In this document: piece by piece, positions 54,577-64,000 of the stretch
Position numbering within the stretch: position 1 is the stretch's first letter
How the letters are laid out: the number at the start of each line of letters is the position of its first letter
Source of the DNA: Eustoma russellianum
Lineage: Eukaryota > Streptophyta > Magnoliopsida > Gentianales > Gentianaceae
DNA: 64,000 bases
NCBI GenBank assembly: GCA_036186865.1
Contig: AP025054.1
Coordinates: 23,452,925-23,516,924 of the forward strand
Direction of reading: 5' to 3'
Notes under the pieces: model-generated
What the model saw: only the letters and a program-made list of their open reading frames with translations
Databases searched by the model: none
What the model was told of the DNA's origin: nothing
Program-made: the position numbers and the translations under genes

Positions 54577-57024
54577 TGTTGAGAAAAAGTGTTTGAATAA
54601 TTTACAAATGCATGATTTAAATAGTATGAGTTTATGAAATGCATGACAAAAGTATTACTTGACACGTTTTTGTGATATATATGCCTCATAAGCTTTATAT
54701 ATATTGTTGCGTACTAACAAGCCATGAAGCGTTAAAGCTTACATCATATGACAAACATTTTTTGTCCTTAAACTATTTTTAAATGCCGCAATTAATAAAC
54801 TAAACTAGTTCATTAAGTAAAATACTTAAGTTAATGAACTAACTAGTTCATTAAATGGAGACATATTTGGTGGAAGCTACATGGCAACAAATTTGGAAAT
54901 GGAAAGTCTCCTCCCCATTTAGTCTTACACGCCATTTATACATATTATATATATATTTATATTTTTGCTAAAAAGGCACAATACACATATATTCTTACAT
55001 ACTACCGACACGGTACATATATTACAAACGTACGTCAACGTCACACCACTATATACACCTCATATTTATGAGTATATTCAGGTCTTATATCATATGATAT
55101 AAGTCATGGTGATGACAAAATTATAACGACACATTACAAGGTCATAAAAACGAAAATTGTCGTATCGGGTGACTACCGAAACTTCATCGACGTGTCACGT
55201 ACTTGCCACATAAAGACAGCCCGCCCATATACATCAAAAATAGCCAAACATTTCGTGGCTCACATGTTAAATTCAGCCACTAAATCATTCCATGTTGGCA
55301 CCAAAAATCACCCACAATTTAGGCCAAATTGTGGAGATTTCAAATTCAAATTTTTAATGCACATGGGGCACCTATACCATCAGCAATTAGAGCTGAATAT
55401 ACACTTTAGTTTATGATTATTATGTGTGACATAACATATATGACATGTTCAAGAAGTTTGAATTTAATCGGAGAATAATTGCGTAATCAACAGAAGTCGA
55501 AAATTCGGTTTCTACGAACATAACACCTGGAACGTTTTTTGTGCATGAGATGAAACATGTATCTAGACACTTTTTTACACATTCTATACATGTTAAAGTG
55601 TTCTAGAAAATTCATATTAGGGCTGATTGCAATTTATCATATATGTAAATATTGTGCATTATTTGACGAAGCTTACTAAAATGAAATTCAGCACATGTAC
55701 AAGACACTCCACACGCCATTTGCAGCCTTGAGGGAGCCTATGTAGAGCTTATCTATCAACTCAACTGGTGGATAATATGCCACACAAGCTCTTTAAAATG
55801 ATGACAAGTTGGACCAATCATCAAGTGCCAAGTAAGCAAGGTCAAGTCATCATTCCAATCATAATGTGCCAAGTAAGCAAGATGGTGTCATATCTACACA
55901 AGGCAATCTTCTAAGGGCATTAAAGAGAATTCTCAAGAAGGAAGAACACCCTAAGGGGGGCGGCCACCTATGATTAAAAAGAAGAGAAGATAGTGCAAAC
56001 AAGGCTAAGCAACTCTCACATTTCTCTCAAGTGCAAAAAGATCTGCTACTCTCTTTTTCTACCTTTGTTTCTTCTTCTTATTCTCTCAAGTCTATTGTTC
56101 ATATATTCTACATATTTTATATGCTTTTAATATACCACCCACACTCGTTTATTGTTGTAAAATGTTGATCAAGGTGTGATCAAACCTTCATATGATCGGT
56201 GGTAGTGTTCGTAATTGATTTGCTTCATTGTTGTGATTGTAAAAAGGTGGAGTTAGTGTGTAAATACAGTCACCCTTATGGTAAGGTGTTTTTGGTGTTT
56301 AGTGATAACCGAGAAAGGTGTCCTCGAAGACTGGAGTAGGTTGATTTAACCGAACCAGTATAAAATCCTTGGTGTTCTTACTTTTAAGCACTTTACTTTC
56401 AGTTTCCAGTTTCTGCATCGATTTTATTGCAAAGGTAAAAATAGTAAAAAAATTATCAAAAATCATAAAATTTCGCATAAACATAGCCACATATCCTAGC
56501 TTTCATTTGGCACAAGTTTCAACTCATTTAGATAAGTATAAGTCAGTCAAACGTGAATAGTTCTGCAATCTGATTTTTAGATTTGCAAAGGTTGAGAACA
56601 TCAACGTGGTTGACATACTTCCCAAAAGAATTTTCCAAAACTGTTTCAACCCATTAAACTAAATATCTGGAGGGCCTTGTCATTAAATTTTCAGACCATT
56701 TGGAGTCACCAATTAATAGGAATAAAATTTTCAAGTCGGAGTACAGTTTCTGGCAGATTTGGGCAATCTGACCAAAAACGTATTTTCAAGGGGTTAGGAG
56801 TGGGGTTCTAATTTCGTGAGTCACTTATAAAATTGGAGAGTAAATTCACACCAAATTTCACAATTTTAAAGGTCTAAAACTAGGTCGTTTTGAATTATTT
56901 AAATCTGGATCTGAAAACAGAAACTGTTTTCAGAAGTGAGGTTTTTGGTCTAAAAGTTTTTAAAAACCAAATCTTCTGCACCCATTATTCAACCCATCCT
57001 TCTAGTGGTGCTACACAGGTCCTA
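54577..57024 (+). repeat. SIRE-C 3' LTR
   Basis: Begins TGTTGAGAAAAAGTG and ends CTACACAGGTCCTA at 57024. The last two bases expected from other SIRE LTRs (CA) are missing at the junction with copia sequence. Confidence 0.82.
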
Positions 57025-59305
57025 GATAGACATCTTCTTGAGGTAACCAAGGCTATCATTATGTCCATGAAGGTTCCTAAGCACTATTAGGATGAGGTTG
57101 TATTAAATGCTACACACCTCAGTAATAGAATGCCATCTAAGGTTATTAACTATATTTTTCGTAAAAATACTTTGTCTCAGTACTTTCCTAAGTCCAATCT
57201 GTTTTTTGAACTCTCTATGAGAGTCTTTGGCTGTATTGTCTATAGGCACATACCTGAGCAGTATAAGAGTAAACTGGATATAAGGTTTGAAAGGTGCATC
57301 TTTCTTGGTTACTCTCATACTCAGAAAGGGTACAAGTGTTACTCACCTTCATCAAGAAAAATATATGTTTTCCTGGATGTTAAATTTGAGGAATCTAAGG
57401 CATTTTATGGTAAGGACACAACTGACTCTGAACATGAAAAAGAATGCCACACCTAGAGTATCATTGATCTCCCTAATAATGAGAATGCAAGGGGAGTCAG
57501 AAATTTAGGTGAGGAGGAGAACCAGTATCCACCACAGGAAAATCAACATCTAGATAATAATGAGGAAGAGGTATACAGACCCACTGAGGAAGCTAAAGAA
57601 GAGTCTTCCTCATTTAAGGAGATTTTCCTAATTGATGACATAGCAATTAGGAAGGGAGTCAGGACATGTGTAAAGCAGATGTATTCCATTGGAAACTATA
57701 TCTCTTATAATTTTCTTATGGAAACACTAAAGCATTTGTTTCATCACTTGACAGCATAAGTATTCCTAAAAATATTGAGGAAGCCTTAGCACAACCTGAG
57801 TCGAAAAAGGCTGTCACTGAAGAAATGACTGCCTTGATCAAAAATGGGACTTGGGAATTGATACATGCTAAGAAGGATATCAAACCTGTAGGATGCAAAT
57901 GGATTTTTTCTGTCAAGTACAACTTTGATGGCTCACTCAATAAGTATAAGGCTAGGTTGGTTGCTAAAGGGTTCACTCAAACGTTTAGTATTGACTATGA
58001 AGAGACTTTTGCACCAGTAGCAAATCTTAACACCATAAGAATCATCTTCTCCCTGCTGTTAATCTAGACTGGCCAATCTTCCAACTTGACAATAAGAATG
58101 CATTTCTTAATAGCAACTTGGAAGAGGAAGTTCATATGCACATTCCACCTGGTTTCACTTCTGAATCAAATAAAAACATGGTGTGTAAATTAAATAAGTC
58201 ACTCTATGGTCTTAAACAATCCTCTAGATCATGGTTTAAGAGATTTAATACAGCAGTAGTATCCTTTGGTTTTTCTTAGTGCCTGAGTGATCACACTCTA
58301 TTTATAAAGTTCACAGACAGTATATACTATGTTATTATTCTAGTGTATGTTGATGACATAATTCTTACTGGAAATCATCACAGCAGTATTCAGGAAACAA
58401 AAGAATTGTTAGCTAAGACATTTGAAGTTAAAGACTTAGGACGGATAAGATATTTTATGGGTATGGAAGTATCCAGGACACTAATGGAATGTGTATCTCC
58501 TAGAGAAAGTATATTTTGGATTGAATGCAGGAAATGGGCATGATCAACTGCAAACCTGCAAGTACCGCAGTAGAACCTGGGTATAAACCACAGAAGGAAG
58601 GTGAGTCAGAGTATACTGACAGACAGAGGTATCAAAGACTTACTGGTAAGTTGCTCTAACTTTCTCATACCAGGCCAGACATATGTTATGGAGTAAGTTT
58701 CATTCGTCAATTCATGCATAATCCTACTGCTGATCACTATAATTATGCTCTGAGAATCTTAAGGTACCTAAAAGCTAATCTTGGTTATGGGCCATTTTTT
58801 AAGAAAACTGACATCTGAGATATACAAGTCTTCACTGATCAGATTGGACAGGTTCTAAAGCTGATATGAGATCTACATCTGGCTATTCCTCTTATCTGTT
58901 GGGAAACTTGGTGACTTGAAGAAGCAAAAAAAAAACATGTTTCTAGAAATAGTCTAAAGCTGAATTAAGAGCCTTAGCCCTTGGTGTGTGAAAAGGCTTA
59001 TGGATCAACCGAGTGATGAAAGATCTTAAGATTGCTGTCCAGCTTCCTATCCATGTTCATTGTGACAACATATCTGCAATTCATATGACTGAAAATCATG
59101 TACAACATGACAAATCCAAGCACATTGAGATTGACAAACACTTCTTAAGAGAGAAGATAGAGGACAAGGAGCTAAAACTTCACTTCATCGGGTCTAAGGA
59201 ACATATTGCAGATATACTCACCAAACCAGTATGTGTTCAAGTCTTTATTTCACTACTTAACAAGCTAGGGTGTATCAACATATACACCTCAAGCTTGAAG
59301 GGAAG
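57025..59305 (+). pseudogene. Copia-4 pol remnant: integrase, RT, RNase H
   Basis: Starts inside integrase (RHLLEVTKAIIMSMKVPKHY), then VFGCIVYRHIPEQYKSKLD and FLGYSHTQKGYKCY. RT is at about 57780-58540: ALIKNGTWELIHAKKD, GCKWIFSVKYNFDGSLNKYK, KARLVAKGFTQ, FQLDNKNAFLNSNLEEE, KSLYGLKQSSRSW, and an intact catalytic LVYVDDIILTGNH, RYFMGMEVS. RNase H follows at about 58800-59350 (STSGYSSYLLGN, AELRALALG, HCDNISAIHMTENHVQHD, KHIEIDKHFLREK, ADILTKP). At least five frameshifts or stops. It is a different copia lineage from Copia-1/2 and SIRE. Confidence 0.88.
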
Positions 59306-59772
59306 TGTTGGAATGCAGACTATATCTAAAGAAGGCACAGATCATGCCAAGTCATAGAAGGTACCTGCCATGCCATGCCAGACTCACACTGGCGTGCCAA
59401 GCTTCTGACCTAATCATTGAGACATTCTGCCGATCACTTTCTTTAAAGCGTCGAACACCTATTCTTATCTATAAATCTATTTGTATTTCTGTTTAATAGT
59501 ATCAAGTTAATGTATATACATGTTGTTTGATCATAGGACTACAAAATTTCATCAACTTGATGATGTAGGATTAGTTTAATCATTGGTCATTATCCGGCGA
59601 AGTAGCCGTTGGAGTATCAATGTCGCCTATACTAGCCGTTAGTGCATATGTGTATGCCTTCAATGGCCGTTTATGAATAATACAAGTGACTTTGTTCTTC
59701 TTCTTGTGTGATTATCAAGTGATAATTTAAGTGAGTTTTCTCTATACAAGTTAGTTTGTATAAAAAGTTAAC
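59306..59772 (+). repeat. Copia-4 3' LTR (right end uncertain)
   Basis: Follows a weak polypurine tract (CTTGAAGGGAAG) and begins TGTTGGAATGCAG. A TCAAGTTAATGTATATACATG stretch lies near 59500. A CA end near 59770 is plausible, but with no second LTR it cannot be fixed. Confidence 0.5.
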
Positions 59773-62102
59773 ATCATATTTAATTAGTATCATCACTTTG
59801 CTATTTATCTCTTTTTTGTAGACGAAATAAATATTTACCTATTAGGAAATTTTGAGGTAGCCAAGTCGAATTTTCACACAAATCAGAGATGATCGAAGAG
59901 AGAAAACACTGTTAACGTCTTACTTAGACACAGTTTCTTGCCAACACTAACATTCCCAGAAACCTAAGCAAAACCAAAGACATTAGAGGTCTTGAAGATA
60001 TTGCTCTAGGAAGAACCCTCCGACGCTCAAGTCAATTATGGATGTAGTCGTATTGGCATGCTGGAAATACAGAGGAACATTACTCATTTTTCTGGTTATG
60101 ACTGTCTCTTTTTCTATTGGTCATGGCCCTTTTTGTGGGATGTTTCTTCCACTTTTATATGTCTGAGGTGACCTATGCATGTGAGGAAGCATTGGGGGCG
60201 TGACATGTGTCTTGCCACACTAGCTGGTTTCGTTCATATGGTTGTCATGTAGCGCCATGTGTCATGTTGCATGGCTAAGTTGTTTGCTGGCAGGTGCCAG
60301 ATTTGGCTGCTCCGAGCAGAGACGCCTATGAGCCTGGAGGTGTGGCCGAGCCGCGAAGTTAAGACGGTGGATTCTAAGCCGACCCCAGCGAGAGGCCAAA
60401 GCACGTGTCTGCCATGGCGCTAAATAGCTGGGCTGACCCTCGAGCTTTCTCAAATGGGTCACAGTTAGTAACCCGATGATATAGGCGACGTCGAGGGGTG
60501 TTCTGCGTCTCTCGAGTCGAGTTGGGTGGAAGATGTACTCAGGACCGAGTAGCAAAGATGTCCTTATAGTGAAATGCGTCTTTATAGAGTCAAATAACGT
60601 TGACGGTAACATACCAAACTAGAAACACCAATCGTTATTATAAGTAATGATTTTGCCCTCATCATGGGGTGTATAGGGTCTATGTGTTGATTTGCTAAAG
60701 CATAAGGGTATGAAAAGGTTTTATTACTATCGTTCCTTCCCACCCCAATCACCAACGCTACCACTGTCAATCACCTTAATTTCTCCGCCAGCACCACGTA
60801 CTCCTTTATATGCTCTTCAACTGCCACTTCCATTACCAGCCTCTAATTTCTCTATTTCATTGCTTCGCAAAACCCAGCAAATTCAAATTGTTCTAGAAAC
60901 TTAGCGAAATTAGAGAAGAAAAATTGAGACAAAAAGGAAGATGAACGGGGAATATCAAATCCAACACAAAACATAAATAATGGAACAAAAAGGAGGAGAC
61001 ATAATCAAAATTTCAATGTGGATTTAGCTAAAGATGGAGGTACTAATGATATGCAACGAATCCCGCCGGCGTTATGCATATTTCTGGCGTCTTCTTTCTC
61101 CACGACATAATAAATCTTTCAAAGCCACCTCCTATGTTACAATTTCTCCACGATTATAATTCTGCAAAGGACGACTTCTTGCATATTATTTAAATCCAAA
61201 ATCACTTTGACCGATTTCTTAAAGGGGTAGGTGGCGGAGGTGGAGTAGCATCAGTAGAGAATCCGAAGGTGGCTCTACTAATGCCATTAAAAGGCTAGCA
61301 AACTCTTCATAAGAGTTAGCAAAATGAAAAGGAGGAGGAGGTGGTTATGGTGGGTAGCGGCGAAAAGGTGGCTGGGATTTATTCTTTTTATTCTTTCAGA
61401 ACTACTTGAAGTGGGGGCTGAGGGCTGGGATGATGAAGAGGATGGAGATGGAGGCGGTGGTGGATGGTGGGTGCTGGATGAGGCACGTCAGTCGCCAAAA
61501 ATGGAGGCAGCAGAGATGGAATCGCAGTAGGAATAAGAAAGAGGTGGGTATAAGGTGTTTTAGGTAAAATACACAATTTTTTTTTAAATCTTTTTTTGGC
61601 AAAAGCTTCAGTGGCTGGAAAAATATAATTTTCAGGTCAAATTAGGCAAGTGTAATAGACCGACTTTAAATTGCCCGGATTGTTGACTTTGTTTCCATTT
61701 CAAAAACACAAGGAGTTGACAGATAAGAAAAATCCCATAAAAAATCTAGGAGTCATTGTGCTAAAACACATGAGGTGAAAAAATAATTATTCCAAAATAA
61801 TATCAAGAAAAGATAGAAAAAGGCAAAACATACATCACAACGATTAAGAGATACAAAATTCAAAATATCTTGAATAAAAGTTTTCATCCAACATTTTGAG
61901 CATAAGAAAAACCTAGTAAAGTTGGCTCGTTTTGGTTCCTAATACGAGATTTTCCCAGAAGAACCTCATTAGTCAATTCATGAAGAGCTTCTGTCTAACT
62001 TCAAGAAACTAATCATCAGTACTGCAGTAAACGGCACAGACCTGCATTCATTTGAAGCTTTTTATGTCTTAGGCAGTTGAGTCGTAACAACTTAAGAAAA
62101 TC
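59773..62102. other. intergenic, no recognised gene
   Basis: AT-rich with a GC-richer patch at 60250-60560. A minus frame there (60262-60612) is Arg/Leu-rich and matches nothing I know. The region 61320-61540 is a G-rich (GGAGG/GGTGG) low-complexity stretch giving artificial Gly/Trp- or Pro/His-rich frames. No LTR, PBS or RT motif was seen. The last 500 bp would hold the 3' flank of the BBE-like gene. Confidence 0.5.
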
Positions 62103-63665
62103 TCAATGCAAGACAGGGACGCTTTGTTCACTCCAAAAGAAATTGTCTGGATCAACCTGGCTCTTCACGTGTGCTAGCTTCTTGAAGTTGCTTCCAAAAT
62201 ATTTCTTGCCCCAAACTTTTGCCTCTGAATAGCTGGTGTTACCCAGGTTCTGATTCATCCCAATGTCAAGGTCTCTGTAATTGATATAAGCCCTTCTAGG
62301 AGAATGGGACACAAATGGCTTCATGAAGTCAAAAAACTCATTCATCCATTCCAAATGTTTGGTATCCTCTCCAGGACCATTGTCTCCCCACTTCACCAGA
62401 TATTGAACATTGTACAAATTCCCTTTCCTGTGGGGAAAAGGGGTTTCCGAACGTGACGTCTCGTCCATCTTCCCTCCCATCGGATCCATAATGATGTAAA
62501 CAAGTTCTTCTTTCAATACTCTTTCACATATGCCCTTCAATGCTTTGATTGGGATTGGCTTCTCAACAAAATCTGACTTTGCCTTAAAGCTGCTCTTGTA
62601 TTGCACTGTTCTGTCTAACAAGACTTCCCAAGGCTGTACCTTTTGGAATGCAAAGTATATCTGCGACTCGATCCAACTCATCTCAATGCAGTCTTCAATT
62701 TTCAAGACTAATTCAGGAAAGCTCTTTTCCATAATCTTCATTAGCTCAACTTTTCTTCCAAGGAAGAGAGATTCAAACAAGGCATCCACTGTCTGGTTTG
62801 GTTTTCCGTTTCCATTTTGAATGACTACCCTTATAAACACGTCCGGCGGTAGTTTGGGGGCAACTTTTTGCCACTTGTGTACAAGCTTAATGCCACTCTG
62901 ATCCATTTGTTTCTGAACCGTGAAAACAGTGACAGTCTCTGGAACTTTTACAAGATTGATTTTCCAGGCGGCTATCACGCCAAAACCAGCCGCTCCTGCA
63001 CCTCTGATGGCCCAAAACAAGTCTTCTCCCATTGCCTTCCTGTCCAGGATTCTTCCTTCCCCATCAATCATGTATGCATCCACGATGTTATCCGAAGCAA
63101 GACCATATTTTCTGGTCATGATCCCAATCCCACCACCACTAAAGTGGCCACCAACGCCTACACTCGGGCATATCCCTGCTGGGAATCCATGTGTTCCAGT
63201 TGTTTTTGCGATCTCATAGTAAAGTTCGCCAAGAGTTGCCCCTGACTGTACCCATGCTGTTCCATCAGACAAGTTTATAGAAATGGACCGAAAATTCTTC
63301 AGATCAATCATTGCAAATGGGGCGTTGGACAGGAACGAGATGCCTTCGTAGTCGTGGCCGCCACTCTTGACTCTGATTTGCATCCCATTCTTTCGAATGC
63401 ACATGATTGCAGATTGGATTTCTGTTTCCTTTGATGGGGTGACTATCAGGGAGGGTCTCTTAGATGTCTCATTAAACCATCTGGGATTTTGTTCAGCTGA
63501 TTCCAGGAGATCGACATATGTCGATGAATTCAGGGTGTGAATGAAGCTAGATTCTTGGATGAATCCGGTTGAGGAATTGGACATGCAGTCAAGAAAATCT
63601 TGTTCAAGTGCATTGCAGCTTTTCCAAGTTGTAAAAAGAAGCCAGAAAAAGAGAAAGGAAGACAT
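62103..63665 (-). CDS. berberine bridge enzyme-like FAD-linked oxidoreductase
   Basis: Intact 520-residue, intronless frame, typical of plant BBE-like proteins (about 500-550 residues). Residues 1-19 form a hydrophobic secretion signal (cleavage after CNA likely). The FAD_binding_4 domain spans about 70-245 and the C-terminal BBE domain about 455-515. His104 in SGGHDYEG and Cys166 in GICPSVGVGGHFSGGG are the expected 8-alpha and 6-position covalent FAD attachment residues, so the flavin is probably bicovalent. Tyr106 and Tyr463 (NYRDLD) match conserved active-site Tyr positions. Val169, three residues after Cys166, is the small residue associated with oxygen reactivity, favouring an oxidase. 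The LYNVQY segment (417-422) has Asn419 and Gln421 and no Glu, unlike true berberine bridge enzyme, so substrate is open: alkaloid, alcohol or carbohydrate. Several N-glycosylation sequons support secretion or vacuolar targeting. Confidence 0.95.
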   Translation of the reverse strand: MSSFLFFWLLFTTWKSCNALEQDFLDCMSNSSTGFIQESSFIHTLNSSTYVDLLESAEQNPRWFNETSKRPSLIVTPSKETEIQSAIMCIRKNGMQIRVKSGGHDYEGISFLSNAPFAMIDLKNFRSISINLSDGTAWVQSGATLGELYYEIAKTTGTHGFPAGICPSVGVGGHFSGGGIGIMTRKYGLASDNIVDAYMIDGEGRILDRKAMGEDLFWAIRGAGAAGFGVIAAWKINLVKVPETVTVFTVQKQMDQSGIKLVHKWQKVAPKLPPDVFIRVVIQNGNGKPNQTVDALFESLFLGRKVELMKIMEKSFPELVLKIEDCIEMSWIESQIYFAFQKVQPWEVLLDRTVQYKSSFKAKSDFVEKPIPIKALKGICERVLKEELVYIIMDPMGGKMDETSRSETPFPHRKGNLYNVQYLVKWGDNGPGEDTKHLEWMNEFFDFMKPFVSHSPRRAYINYRDLDIGMNQNLGNTSYSEAKVWGKKYFGSNFKKLAHVKSQVDPDNFFWSEQSVPVLH

Positions 63666-63738
63666 ATCTGAATTGGGTTTCTTCTCGGGGCTGGTCTTGG
63701 TGTTTTGCTTATGTAGGCCATTGATCTCCCAAATGCAG

Positions 63739-63746
63739 TACTTATA
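63739..63746 (-). promoter_or_regulatory. TATA box of the BBE-like gene
   Basis: TATAAGTA on the minus strand, about 74 bp upstream of the ATG at 63665. A start about 30 bp downstream would give a 5' UTR of roughly 40-45 bp, normal for plants. It is the best TATA candidate in the first 150 bp. Confidence 0.55.
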
Positions 63747-64000
63747 ACTTTAGTATGAAATTTTATTACAGTACATAAATAAATATAATAATTGTAAAGC
63801 TATTGTCTTATATAGTAGAATATAAACAAATAAGAGCAAATGCCACATGATCAGGATAAAATTATCACCCCAAGAAACGATAATCATAACCAACCTGATC
63901 TGTTACAGTCAATGTCATCTAACGCAGGCCTTCTAGGATTCACGTCAGCTGCTCGGGTCCAAATACATTATCATGTTAGCCACTCTCAACCAGATGCATA
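63747..64000 (-). other. upstream flank of the BBE-like gene
   Basis: About 250 bp of AT-rich promoter-side sequence, with no further gene and no clear transposon. I could not identify specific regulatory boxes with confidence. Confidence 0.4.

Larger units (their letters stand above)
51604..57024 (+). mobile_element. SIRE-C, SIRE-type copia lacking pol
   Basis: 5' LTR 51604-52301 (internally deleted), PBS at 52304, gag 52394-54292, then directly the 3' untranslated region and polypurine tract, and 3' LTR 54577-57024. Protease, integrase, RT and RNase H are all absent, so it is non-autonomous. Left flank is an L1 fragment and right flank a copia integrase. The bases next to the ends (GGTCT on the left) do not recur on the right, so no TSD supports a simple insertion. 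Confidence 0.82.

Noticed and set aside
60262..60612. 116-codon minus frame in the GC-richer patch
   Set aside because: Arg/Leu-rich, no recognisable motif, no good start context or neighbouring exons. Noted only as part of the intergenic stretch.
61324..61576. Gly/Trp-rich and Pro/His-rich frames
   Set aside because: Low-complexity GGAGG/GGTGG sequence gives such frames on both strands.
62530..63245. Plus-strand frames within the BBE-like gene
   Set aside because: The minus strand is an intact 520-residue family member; these are shadows.

Overview
The window is plant nuclear DNA, most likely from a eudicot. It is AT-rich and packed with plant-type LTR retrotransposons (Ty1/copia, Ty3/gypsy chromovirus, SIRE-type copia, a TRIM), DUF4283-type L1 LINEs, and one intact single-exon gene of the plant berberine-bridge-enzyme-like flavoprotein family. 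I see no tRNA, rRNA, CRISPR or bacterial-type operon. I cannot name the species.

Layout. (1) 1-4142: a minus-strand copia element (Copia-1) running off the left edge. (2) 4143-4768: an exon-like piece of an unidentified minus-strand gene or pseudogene. (3) 4769-20269: Copia-2, minus strand, with both LTRs and target-site duplication (TSD) AGAGT. Its integrase is split by a complete plus-strand Tekay/Del-like chromovirus (7450-17386; 2504-bp LTRs; TSD GTTTT). (4) 20270-21158 and 26003-about 26500: more of the same unidentified unit, split by a 434-bp TRIM (20599-21032, TSD GTCAG) and by Copia-3 (21159-26002, plus strand, TSD TCATT). (5) 26499-about 49345: a composite block bounded by two diverged minus-strand LTRs of an old gypsy element. 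Inside it lie a truncated SIRE-type LTR and gag, a non-coding element with 4-kb LTRs (31358-39552), an assembly gap (39553-39562), another SIRE-type LTR, SIRE pol remnants, and a SIRE 3' LTR that carries an ORF1-only L1 (43938-45933). (6) about 50250-59770: a minus-strand L1 fragment, a SIRE element without pol (51604-57024), and a degraded copia pol with its 3' LTR. (7) 59770-62102: no recognised gene. (8) 62103-63665, minus strand: the intact BBE-like gene, with a TATA box about 74 bp upstream of its ATG.

Apart from that flavoprotein gene, the coding sequence is retrotransposon gag and pol (capsid, protease, integrase, reverse transcriptase, RNase H) in various states of decay. The clearest insertion order is: gene-like unit first, then Copia-2, then the chromovirus inside Copia-2.

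The most interesting signals are: a 70-bp GT-AG insertion in the chromovirus RNase H that behaves like a spliceosomal intron, with a second 120-bp candidate upstream; a non-coding chromovirus relative with very large LTRs; an ORF1-only L1 whose 3' end is a perfect 7-bp hairpin before the A tail; and a chromovirus LTR holding two tandem arrays, one of them palindromic. All similarity and age statements come from reading by eye; no alignment or database search was run.
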